From Neoechinorhynchus agilis (lineage: Eukaryota; Acanthocephala), in contig CM121342.1 in assembly GCA_051530055.1 (NCBI GenBank), positions 6,882,001-6,946,000 on the forward strand: a stretch of DNA of 64,000 nt. Reading direction: 5' to 3'. The notes under the pieces were generated by a model that was given only the letters and a program-made list of their open reading frames with translations, had not been told where the DNA came from and did no database searches. The translations under genes were made by a program, and so were the position numbers. Below are positions 21,187 to 30,412 of this stretch, in pieces. How positions within the stretch are numbered: the stretch's first letter is position 1; the number at the start of each line of letters is the position of its first letter.

Positions 21187-21271
21187 TTATAAACTTTATC
21201 TTTACGATTTCTTATAATGTGTTTGCTGTCTATTTTAAAAGCAGGGTAATCCACACGGACGAAGCATCCCA

Positions 21272-21452
21272 AAGCATAGAAACATTATGCATTGAGTTGT
21301 TGTTTAAAACGCTGAAGGAAAGCCGAGGGGTTTTGGACTTTTGATGTTCGACGATTATGATCCGGTCGATCGAATTGTCTTAGAGAAGACCCATACAATC
21401 GATGGATATTCTGTAGACGTTCAGAAGGCTACTTCTAAGCGACGAAATCTTA
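21272..21452 (+). pseudogene. hnRNP A/B-like RRM fragment, copy 2
   Basis: GKPRGFWTF (RNP1-like, at about 21,317-21,343) is followed after one frame change by [20 protein letters not shown] and the D-V-Q-K-A-T-S-K end. This is the RNP1-to-C-terminus half of an hnRNP A/B-type RRM. It retains about 27 bp that the copy at 344-495 has lost. Because RNP1 and the rest of the domain are contiguous, the fragment is either one exon or a retrocopy. Sequence beyond K-R-R has no further hnRNP similarity. Confidence 0.75.
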
Positions 21453-21689
21453 AAAGTGAACTTCCCTGTTCGCCACGGTTGCACCGGGATACATGAGTAG
21501 ATCGGTCGCCTGAAAAAATCAGCGAAAATGTATTCTGCATCAACTTTTATGTTTTGTTCGTCGGTGCAGAGCTAAGAGAAAGTTCTTGAGATTAATTGGC
21601 GGCGCAAACATCCCAAGTTGATACCGTCAGTGTTTCTCATTATGTCGATGATTTCCTCGGGAGATGTTATGTGAGTAGCTGGAATCCTC

Positions 21690-22964
21690 GCCAAAGACAA
21701 CGATTATTGGAAGACAACCAACTTTGGGACATGTCAAGAGCAGAAGCGGCTTCCACGCAGTCTTCACATGGAGTGAGGCGCCTTTTCGCGATTTTGGTCG
21801 GTCTGCGAATGGCTGAGAAATACGATCCGTCGGGTTGCCATCACTTATCCGATACGCCGGTGGCAATCAGCTCTCCTCTGAAATACTAAGAGAAACAAAC
21901 TACAACATTCGCATTCTTAAAAATTACATTTCGGAAAATGAATCACTGCTACTTACAGATCCGAGACTTGCTTACAATGTGATCTTGAATGCCATTGATA
22001 CGATGAATGGAAACATCATTTCCTCGATGTACCAGGCGGAACTGGAAAAACATTCCTGATCAATCTTATTTTGGCAAAGATTCGCCAGTAAAGGAAATTT
22101 GTGGTGGCAGTCGCGTCATAGATGACGGACTGAACATTCATCATTGAAGCAGCCACTAAACTTGATTCATGGTGATAGTCCTGTATACAATTTTAGCAAA
22201 GGATCAGAACAAGGACTCACAAAATACTATACAGACACCGCAAGATCTGCGTTTTAATAATTCTTTGATTTGTGACTACCGGTAGACATTTATCGTGATT
22301 TCAAAATCTACAGCTGCTGACGACTTACTGAATGCATGTCTTAAATCATCTCACTTATTTAAATAAGTCACAAAGGTTATTCTTAGTGTTCAATCTTACG
22401 CTTGGAGACGGGAAGGTTGGCCTGATTTAATTTGACACATCCTTTTGCAGTGTTGTTGCCAATTTTAACGAGCTACAAGACCACGTTTTCCCCCACAATT
22501 CATGTCAATTATACACAACATGAATGGCTCTTTCAAAGATCTTTTTGGCTCCCCAAAATGACAGTGGATTCCAGGCACCTCCTAGACATTACAAATCTAT
22601 CGACACTGTCACAAATCCTGCTCAAAATGTATTCTTTCCAACAGAATTTCTGAATTCGCATGAACCTCAAAACTTGCTCCGTAGAATCTGTGTCTTAAAA
22701 TTGGAGCATATAATATGCCTTTGCGCAATATTGATCCTCCAAAATTGTGTAATGGGACTCGCTTTTTTAGCAAAGATTATGAAAGGTTGTGCTACAGTCA
22801 TGGATGTGTTCAACCCTACAATACCTTTCATTACGAGTGAGATCAAACGGCTGCAATTCCCGATTAGTTTGGCATTCGCTATGTCCATTAATATGGTTGC
22901 AGGCATCCATTTAGAAACCTTATGCTTTTCGGAATTATTGTTTAGGTCTTCACCCAGTAAATGA
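21690..22964 (+). pseudogene. Helitron Rep/Pif1-like helicase fossil
   Basis: In order: L-L-E-D-N-Q-L-W-D-M (pre-helicase region, about 21,695), E-T-N-Y-N-I-R-I-L-K-N-Y-I (about 21,895), the Walker A box LDVPGGTGKTFLINLILAK (about 22,033), S-L-K-Q-P-L-N-L-I (about 22,150), a Q-T-L-P-V-D-like box (about 22,280), and in the frame 22,524-22,964 F-P-T-E-F-L-N-S...L-L-R-R-I-C and IKRLQFPISLAFAMSIN, the C-terminal helicase motifs. This order is that of Helitron-encoded Pif1-family helicases. About six frame changes and several stops are present, the HUH Rep domain is absent, and I did not find a CTRR 3' hairpin. Upstream of it lies the hnRNP fragment; Helitrons are known to capture host gene pieces. 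Confidence 0.8.
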
Positions 22965-23326
22965 TTATTTATTAAAGACGTTTCGAATCACGTCGGGTTC
23001 ATCATCAGTTTGTTTTTCCAATCACATTCCCCTGTACCTCACATGTCGACATTCCCATGCTTTTCAAATGGACAACTTTTCCGAACAATTTGTTCATTTC
23101 TTCACCAAATACAAAAACTATCCGGCTATCTAAGAGCTCTGTAATGACCACTAATGCTGGTGTTCGTACGAGATGTAAAGCACAGGACTCTAAATGTATC
23201 CCGGACGAAGCCGAGTATAATAACACGTTTTTTGTTGAAAAATACAAAGAAGGAAGAGGAGGACCATGCACTTTTGGGTCCTCACAAGCAATCAAGTTCA
23301 CGATTGTTCAAAAAAGCGTTTCCGTA

Positions 23327-23490
23327 GGATGGAAATATCCAGTCGAGGGATGTCCGTTCTGGCGGTAATATCTGGTCGGAGAGATGTCTATTCGGTTGGG
23401 ACCATCCAGTCGGGGGAGGTTCGTTCGGGTGAGAATGTGTCCGTTCGTTTGAGAATATCGGGTTGGGAGGTCCGTTCTGGTGGGAATTCG
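23327..23490. repeat. G-rich minisatellite (about 33-bp period)
   Basis: About five variant units with the pattern AATATC-x-GTC/GG...TCCGTTCTGGYGG are rich in G on the plus strand. The same tail in complement is at about 57,010-57,040, and a shorter form is at 8,320-8,350 and 29,610-29,640. It forms the 3' untranslated end of the minus-strand Jockey-like LINE. Confidence 0.55.
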
Positions 23491-23715
23491 TATTTATTGC
23501 TTGCAGGAGCGCTTTCAAGGTTGGTCGTTCCTCTGGTTCATTTCAAGTTCTGATATCCGAGAAGATTGGGCAGCATGGAAAAAGGAGCGTAGATATAGGG
23601 AGGTGCGAGGTCAAGAGAGGATGAAACGGATTAGGATTACAAGTATTGTGCTCGTGTGAAAAGGGAATAAAATGAGGTAGAAATTGTGATGGTCTCGTTG
23701 ATAGGTATTTTGATT

Positions 23716-24145
23716 ATCATTCAATTTTAGTCACCGGCTTGCCAGTAAAACTTAAAAAAAATAGAACACAGTGCTCACCCTGAGTCGATAAACTGGCTGA
23801 GTTTGACATTTCGTAGTTGTGTCGAGGTGGTCAAGTGGACTAATGCCCCTGATCCCGATTAGGGGTCAAGTGGTTCGAATCCGTTACCACCAATGACGCA
23901 CAGCCAAAGGGGACGAAATACCGCTGAAGGGAGGAAACTCACTGATGAGTCCCGCCTCCTGGAGGTATCTGAGGATCCGGAGGAATGTACAAACTCTTAA
24001 CCGACATTATAGACTATGTGGTTATATCACTTCGCTGATTTAATTGGTTTGACTTTATGCCTAAATAAATAAGCAGGACAAGAAAGGGATTGACTAAAAT
24101 TGAATGATGATAACAATACCGGCTTGCCAGCAAAACTTAAAAAAT
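23716..24145 (+). mobile_element. tRNA-derived SINE-like element, copy 1
   Basis: The insertion is 430 bp, flanked by 12-bp duplications GGTATTTTGATT (23,704-23,715 and 24,146-24,157). The empty site is preserved in module 1 (about 719-732). Inside there are near-terminal direct repeats of about 26 bp beginning CCGGCTTGCCAG (23,734-23,760 and 24,119-24,144). An exact 18-bp inverted pair ATCATTCAATTTTAGTCA lies at 23,716-23,733 against 24,091-24,108. A tRNA-like head sits at about 23,821-23,892 and a TAAATAAATAA tail at about 24,061-24,072. The second copy is at 56,362-56,790 in the opposite orientation, carried along in the palindromic arm. No protein is encoded, so it would depend on a LINE for movement. 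Confidence 0.8.
23828..23882 (+). promoter_or_regulatory. Internal RNA polymerase III promoter (A and B boxes)
   Basis: TGGTCAAGTGG (23,828-23,838) fits the A-box consensus TRGYNNARNGG, and GGTTCGAATCC (23,872-23,882) is a perfect B box. Their start-to-start spacing of 44 nt is that of a normal tRNA gene. The acceptor arms do not pair, so it is a tRNA-derived head rather than a working tRNA gene. In the 56.6 kb copy the B box has one change (TTCCAAT). Confidence 0.75.
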
Positions 24146-24573
24146 GGTATTTTGATTGTTTTATGAAAATAGCATCAAGGCATTCGGTGAGAGAGGGGAA
24201 AGTCAGATGCGCAAATTTTAGAGGCTCCTTGGTGAAACATTTTAAGATGACAGATTTGAGATTTGGAACCGTTGCAAAATACGGGATAACCGCAGGCGAG
24301 GGAAGGTAAAATAAAGCAGAAGTAAAATTTGTAGAGATCGGGTGAAGGGATTCCTAAATGTCGGAGGCGTTCGAGGAGATAAATTTTAAAGGTGTTGTGC
24401 TCGAGGGAGAGAAGCCAGTTTATGATAAAACACCAAGAATTACAATCTAAAGAAATTCTTCATGTCATTGAATCAATGGATTAAAATGTTACACCTTTAA
24501 TTTCTGTATGTTCCTTGCGCTCATCTTTAAACGACTCTTACAATGAAACGTTTTAATAATTAAATCTTACAAT

Positions 24574-26502
24574 TCAGTAATAAAAGATTGCTTCAATTTT
24601 CATTCCTTCGACGACTATCTGCCCCAGTGATCTCATCATTGCGAAGTGTTCAATATTAAAGGATTGGACTTGATTGTTTGAAACATTCAAGAAAACAAGA
24701 TTTGGCATTTTTAGATCATAAAGACTTCCTGGTATGCTTCTAAGTTTGTTATCAGCCAGATTCAAAAATATAAGATTTTCCAATCCGTCCAACGCATCAA
24801 CTGGAATTGTACTGAGTTTGTTTTGACTGAGATCGATAGCTTGCAAAAGGCTAACAGCTTCAAAAGCTTCTGATTTTATTTTGGTGATTATATTTGATTG
24901 AAGACTCAAATATTTAAGATTGAATAAACCCGAAAAATCGGTTGGTTCAAGCATAGTTATTTGGTTATTAGTCACGTCGAGTGAAATTAAAGTATTGACT
25001 GCAACGAACATGTTTATTTCTCTGAACGTTGTCAGGTTTTTGTTTGTTAGCGAGAAAACCTTCGTAGCGTTTTTACCATAGATATTCAACGCGATCAAAA
25101 TTGATTGAGGGACAAACTCCGAATCAAGGCCGAAGTTTGCGGGAGTCCGGTTACTTTTTGTTCGGCTAAAGGTTACTGATGATATTTTATTTCCTCGTAA
25201 AGCGACGTATGCAATCGAATGAGTGAGAGAATTTTTCGCAATCAAATCTCGAATTCGATTTTCAGACAAATCGACGTATTGGAGTTTTCCTGTATTCCGA
25301 AAAAGATTGGGATGAATATGATTTAATTGGTTGTAACTAATCGAGAAGATTTCCAGTAGGCGATTATTCCTTAAACTGCCCGAGCTGATCGTCTTTATTT
25401 GATTATAATCAAGAAATATATCTCTCAATCTCGTTAACTTTGAAAATGCATTTCTATGGAAGCCATTAATCCTATTGTGCGGAAGATGGAGTTCTATAAG
25501 ACTTGTATAGTCATCGAAATCATTTTCGTTGATGAATGTTATTTGATTATACGCCAACGAAAATTTCTTTATATTTTCATTCGTTTGTTGGTTTCCAGCT
25601 GGAATCGATTCTAATTGATTTCTCGTAATCTCAAGATTTTCAAGTCGAGGCGCTGCAGCTAACAAATTAGTGTCAAACGCTTTAGCCGATCCATTTGTGA
25701 CCATGAATTCATATAGTTTGGAATATTGGTCTTTACAACTCAATAAATCGTTGACATTTTCGAGATACGTAATATGGAGATAACGAAGATTTTTAAACGA
25801 TTCCATTTTGTCTACGGATTTAATTGGATTACCAACTATGTACAATTCCTTAAGATAGTAAAAATAGCCGGAGCGCGATGAACCAAAATGATCAATCAAA
25901 TTATAACTTAAATCCAATAGTTTCAGGTATCGTAGTCTGCAAATAACATTTATACTTTCACTTGTTAGCATATTGTTCGATAAACGAAGTATTTCCAATA
26001 ACGGTAATTGCCGTGGGAATTGGGCAGGAATTACTGATATACTGTTGAAACTCAAACTTAGTCGAACAAGACTCATAAATTCTTTAAAAGCGTCTTCATC
26101 AATCTTGACAATTCCAGTTCTCTTTATATTTAACTCTTTTACACGTTTGAGTTTATAAAGTAAAGAATTGCTCAGTACTGACGATCTGTATGATTGTTCG
26201 TATTCATGAATGACAGTTACCTTTACGACTCGAGGAAATAACAAAACAAAATATTGCGGAATATCTTTAAGATCGACATTACTAAATACAAAATTTTCTT
26301 GATTCCGTTGAGCAGATCGTAATAAATTAATAATCGATTCCATTTTCCCAACAGCATCATTTTCGTAGCATCGTATTCCAAAGGCTAAAATCGACTCGGA
26401 GTGCGTTATCTCGCATTTCGGTTCTATTCCATGCTGTTCCAATGAAACAAGACTTAGTGGAATTACTAATAATAGAATATTTAAGAAAAGCACAAGAAGC
26501 AT
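24574..26502 (-). CDS. Secreted leucine-rich-repeat protein (copy B, intact)
   Basis: This is the only uninterrupted LRR gene in the window: 642 codons without introns. A signal peptide (MLLVLFLNILLLVIPLSLVS) is followed by a short cap with Cys30 and Cys45, then leucine-rich repeats from about residue 130 to 630 of the extracellular class (LxxLxxLxLxxNxI, with F-x-x-L between repeats). The protein ends V-E-G-M-K-I-E-A-I-F-Y-Y with no anchor. Few cysteines after the cap mean no typical C-terminal LRR cap. It is likely secreted and ligand-binding; the partner is unknown. In-frame upstream sequence has no earlier Met, which fixes the start. The gene is followed by the SINE-bearing LINE fragment, and its upstream neighbour in the module is the zinc-finger gene at 30.4 kb. 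The family is not identifiable beyond LRR. Confidence 0.85.
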   Translation of the reverse strand: MLLVLFLNILLLVIPLSLVSLEQHGIEPKCEITHSESILAFGIRCYENDAVGKMESIINLLRSAQRNQENFVFSNVDLKDIPQYFVLLFPRVVKVTVIHEYEQSYRSSVLSNSLLYKLKRVKELNIKRTGIVKIDEDAFKEFMSLVRLSLSFNSISVIPAQFPRQLPLLEILRLSNNMLTSESINVICRLRYLKLLDLSYNLIDHFGSSRSGYFYYLKELYIVGNPIKSVDKMESFKNLRYLHITYLENVNDLLSCKDQYSKLYEFMVTNGSAKAFDTNLLAAAPRLENLEITRNQLESIPAGNQQTNENIKKFSLAYNQITFINENDFDDYTSLIELHLPHNRINGFHRNAFSKLTRLRDIFLDYNQIKTISSGSLRNNRLLEIFSISYNQLNHIHPNLFRNTGKLQYVDLSENRIRDLIAKNSLTHSIAYVALRGNKISSVTFSRTKSNRTPANFGLDSEFVPQSILIALNIYGKNATKVFSLTNKNLTTFREINMFVAVNTLISLDVTNNQITMLEPTDFSGLFNLKYLSLQSNIITKIKSEAFEAVSLLQAIDLSQNKLSTIPVDALDGLENLIFLNLADNKLRSIPGSLYDLKMPNLVFLNVSNNQVQSFNIEHFAMMRSLGQIVVEGMKIEAIFYY

Positions 26503-26959
26503 TGCGGTTGAATGACGACGAAAAATCGAGATAACTCGTGTACATTTTTACATTTGCATGAGTAATAGTTGGCTTGAAATATTTCAAAACTTAATGTACG
26601 AGCAATGCAACGTTCTTTTTGCCGGTGTGCCCTTTCGTAAATTCAGTGAGTTTCAGTAATCCATAATTTGAGGTTTTGGTCAGTAAAAAGATATATTTTG
26701 AGGTGCGGTCTTGGAAGAGGACGCCTCTGTATTGTTTTTTTGACTGTAAATCTCAAATCCAAATAAATAATAATTTTCAGCCAAGAGTTGTGAAGTAAAG
26801 TGCCGTCAATATAAAATCCGTTAATTTCTTATACATAAAAATCGTGCAAAATTTCTGATTAAAAATTCAGTAATTTCGTTACCCTCTAAGAATGCAATAA
26901 AACCTTTTATCTCAAGAATTTACACCGTTAAGGATCCAATTTTTATAGAATAGAAATGT

Positions 26960-27960
26960 CTCGAAAATGCCCCTGCAGAGTCAATTTATGCTGGTTTCTT
27001 CTACATGTGAGCCGCAACGACATTTGTGCGGGATGATGCAGATATTCAAGCGCAATCGGAGGCAAAATGAGATGCGAAGTGTCTCGTCGTCTAGTAATGC
27101 TCCCAAGCGTTCATTGGGCAAAGCTTCGTTCGAGCCATGATCCAGATTCTTTGGTCGAATAAACCATCAGTCGAATTCGTTACTTTTCATCCATCTGGTC
27201 CATTAAAGAGTTGTAAACCTGATGAACGAGCGGTGAGTCTTGCGATTTGGCGCAGTTTCCTGGAGGTTAAACCAATTCGGTTAGTGATTACCATTTCGAT
27301 AGTTCCTCTGTGAAATTCTCTTCACTAACCTCATCGAAAACTTTTTTTTCGAGTGTTCACGACTCGCGCATATTGACGCAAGGAAGGAGGACGTGGGCAA
27401 GGTTATCTGCCTCCATGATAATTCGCTGAAGCTCACATTTAAGATGCTCTCAAGTTTGTAGAGCTTAGCCAAATCGTTCTGATAGTTAATGGTTGGAGTA
27501 GTTCTAAGCTTGTCGAGAAGTTTCGGTATGTAGAGGCAATTTTTGATGAGAAAAACGGCCTCGTGGACTTTTAGCTTTGAAGCCCTCTTACACTGCAACT
27601 CAAGACTGGACAGTATACTTTCGATATCCATTGGAACGTCTCCCCTGGCACGCATGAACCAAACAAACTGAGCTGATCGAGCTGAACCAGCGTTTAGCCT
27701 GGGACGACGGAGGTAACGTGGTGAAGTAGCAGCTCACACTTCTAGAAGTTGAGCTCTAAACCAAACGCTGAAATCGTTTTCGAAATTTTCTTCAGGCAAT
27801 TTAAGATAATCTCAACCTTGTTTCCAAAAGCATCAGCCTTTGTCAGTTTCGTGACATGAGGAAAATCGCCCGTTGCTTCTTTGCATCGCGAGGTGAGGGT
27901 CAGTCGTAAATCGTAAGGAGGAGCCCGAAAATCGCCAAGAAACGGCAATGTTTTCTAAAA
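26960..27960 (-). mobile_element. RLE-LINE subfamily B fragment (module 2)
   Basis: Minus-strand frames in order: A-F-G-L-E-L-N-F (27,760-27,742, equivalent to L-G-L-K-L-N-F-E-K-C), [22 protein letters not shown] (27,640-27,560), L-S-W-R-Q-I-T-L-P-T-S, then past a frame break L-D-D-E-T-L-R-I-S-F and H-K-C-R-C-G (about 27,010), the Cys/His cluster. It is a 1-kb decayed RT thumb and linker with no endonuclease box. It is clearly homologous to, but well diverged from, the 39.5 kb element. Confidence 0.65.
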
Positions 27961-28790
27961 TAACCTGCCTTTGTCAAACCTATAATCCGGCCGCAAACGG
28001 GACAATCTGCAGATACGACAAAAATTGTTTCTTACTTTCTATTGTCGAATTTGTGCCTTTTTTTGGTCAAAACTTAACTAGAAGACAGGGTTAAACGAAT
28101 ATTTTCAATAGGTTCTAAAATATAAACATTTTGCAGTTAGGCACACAAATCGAGTAAAGTTGAAATGATAAGACCTTTTTAGCTTAATTGATGAACAAAA
28201 AGCTATAGTACAAATTAATCAATGTCCTAACAAAAATTGTTTGATTGAATGTGACTAAAAAACCATTTAATTCAACAGACGCCGAAAATCTCATTAGTAC
28301 AACGTATTATACTGCAAAAAATAGAAATAAATTGTTTATTTGATGAACAAATAATTTAATGTAAAGGACAGTTTGATCTTGATCTTGCACATTTTAAATA
28401 AGAGGCTAAGATGAACTCAAAAAGTGATGGTCAGTTAAACAGATATTTTGACCCGTCGATAGAAAATTTTGTAAAGTTGTATTGTTAGAGAAAATGAGAT
28501 ATGCAACTTTGCTTATTTTTTGACTCAACCTTTACGCCGCATACTAAGAAAATAAATAGCCTCTAATTTATTACTAATATTTAAAGATTAAAAACTGTAC
28601 TTAATTCCTGAAAATCCTAGGAATGCTTAGAAGAATTTCGTTCTTGGGAGTGCTGCTTAAATGGACGTATCAGCGAATATTTGACGATAAATCCATAAAA
28701 TTAATCAGAGCGTTTAGAACAAATGTGAGATTTTGATCCACGACAAAAATTTTATAGGAAAAGTACATTCCCTTAACGAGCAAAAAAGTA
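27961..28790. other. Spacer with no gene seen
   Basis: AT-rich. 28,130-28,210 is similar to 13,590-13,690 (old zinc-finger flank). Most of 27,711-28,783 is absent from the otherwise parallel module 1 at about 7,490, so it was inserted here or deleted there. Confidence 0.4.
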
Positions 28791-29056
28791 TTCCAACAAT
28801 AAATGAATGCGAGCGGCGGTGATAATCAACCAGTGATTCGTCAAACTATTCAGTAATCCCGAAATTACAGCCACTAATTGTCAATAAATAAAAAAAATGA
28901 AACCTTATCGGTTTTGTTTGAGTTTTGGCGAGGAAAATAAAAGCGCATCCATTACTATCTACAATTGCTAAGGAGCATTACTACGAATATCTCACAATTC
29001 CCCGATCCTTCACGAAAATATCCATTAAGTCAATATTCAGAACTGCAAAGTATACA

Positions 29057-29480
29057 ATGAATCCTGGGATCGTTGAAGTTCTTCAAGAAATTCTCGCTCA
29101 ACTGGGCAACGAGCTTTAGAACGTAGACCGAGAAAGGTTCACAACTGAACAAATGGATCCAAACGATTTCAAAATTATTGACGTCCACGACAGTAAACCA
29201 AAAGTAGATTACGGGGTAGAAATATCTCGTAAGGGATTGCAGGACGATGCATCTGAAGAAACTAACGAAACCTTCTCAATGACCGGACCTGCTATAAACG
29301 AAGCAGTAAACAGTTTGATGTAAGTTCATTCGAGAACTAATTCGCTAATTTCAACAATAAGTCAGCTCGCGATTGTGAACGAACAGGACGAATTGAACGA
29401 CGATTCCGCCGCGGCTAAGGTAGCAGAACAAATTCAACCACTTCGAACTATGGACGAATTAGAAAAATATCAATCTGCAA
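29057..29480 (+). pseudogene. Zinc-finger family N-terminal fragment (module 2)
   Basis: It duplicates 7,770-8,200: MNPGIVEVLQEILAQLGNEL followed here by a TAG where the sister has GAG. The later acidic region and L-N-D-D-S word are recognisable. No finger is present. Confidence 0.65.
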
Positions 29481-29499
29481 AGATAATAATACTTCCTAT

Positions 29500-30075
29500 T
29501 ATTGCACGAAGAAGAGGACTCATGTACTTGTGGTTCTCCTAAACATTCGAGTTCTGATTTGTTAAATGAATGCGATTGTCTATTTTTGAGTAAATTAGGG
29601 TTCGGTTGGGTGGGAATATTCGGTCGGGAGGGGTGTGTGGTAGGGTGGGAAAGATGGTGGTTATTGTTTGCAGGAGAGTTTGTGAGTTTGGGTTTTTCCT
29701 CAGGTTCATTTCGGGTCTCCTTATCCGAGAAGATTGGGCAGAATGGAAAAATGAACAGAGGTACAGGGAGGAGGGAAGTTGAGGAATGTACCCATGCGAA
29801 AACGGAAATAAAATGTGGTAAAATTGTGTTGGAAGGGTTAATAGGCGTTTTGATTGTTTCTTAAAAATTTTATAAAGGCATTTGGTGAGCGGGGGAAAAT
29901 GAGTTTTGCAAATTTTAAAAGCTCTTCCCCATGAAATGTTTCAAGGCGACGGATTTGTGATTTTGATAGGTTGCAAAAGACCGGATAACCGTAGCCAAGC
30001 GAAGTGATGAGGGTGAGATCGTCGGCATTTAAGAAAAGTTTAGAACGAGAGGAAAAAGGTAGTGACAGCACATTA
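29500..30075 (-). mobile_element. Jockey/CR1-like LINE 3' fragment with internal deletion (module 2)
   Basis: The minus-strand frame 30,071-29,838 reads N-A-D-D-L-T-L-I-T-S-L-G-Y-G-Y-P-V-F-C-N-L, joining the catalytic box directly to the thumb. This is the same deletion as in 8,240-8,815. Confidence 0.65.
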
Positions 30076-30412
30076 AAAAGGACCTCGTTTCCTTTTTATA
30101 GACTGCTCATTTTTGTTTTTATTGGTGCAAGGTTTTTACGGTCGCATGCCGATTAAGCTTGAAGTCTGTCCTATTCTTTTATACTATCTCAACCGTGATG
30201 CTTCGGTATTCTGGATTGAATGCGATACCTTTTATCGATGTTATTACTACCAACTCAATATTCTGAAATTAGTAAAGTGAGTGGGTTGAAATCATCGATG
30301 AGTTGCCCTAAAGCCCAATTTAAATAATGAACGATTAATTTTTGTGTAAACAACGATCATCGCAATCAAACCAAAACAAAGAGTCTACTAATATATTAAA
30401 CTAAATATCCTA

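Larger units (their letters stand above)
23540..24440 (-). mobile_element. Jockey/CR1-like LINE 3' fragment interrupted by SINE (module 2)
   Basis: 24,440 down to 24,146 encodes the thumb/C-terminal blocks (Y-F-x-x-V-x-N-L-K-S-V, as at 6.5 kb). The same reading continues from 23,715 down to 23,540 (F-S-x-F-H-A-A-Q-S-S-R-I) after a 430-bp SINE-like insertion with a 12-bp target duplication. The G-rich 3' end follows. Confidence 0.6.

Noticed and set aside
23821-23892. A functional tRNA gene
   Set aside because: A and B boxes are good, but the acceptor arms do not pair and the anticodon loop would have the wrong length. The unit lies inside a mobile insertion.
24100-24309. 69-codon plus-strand frame beside the SINE
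   Set aside because: It is the complement of the LINE thumb region. The minus strand carries the conserved motifs.
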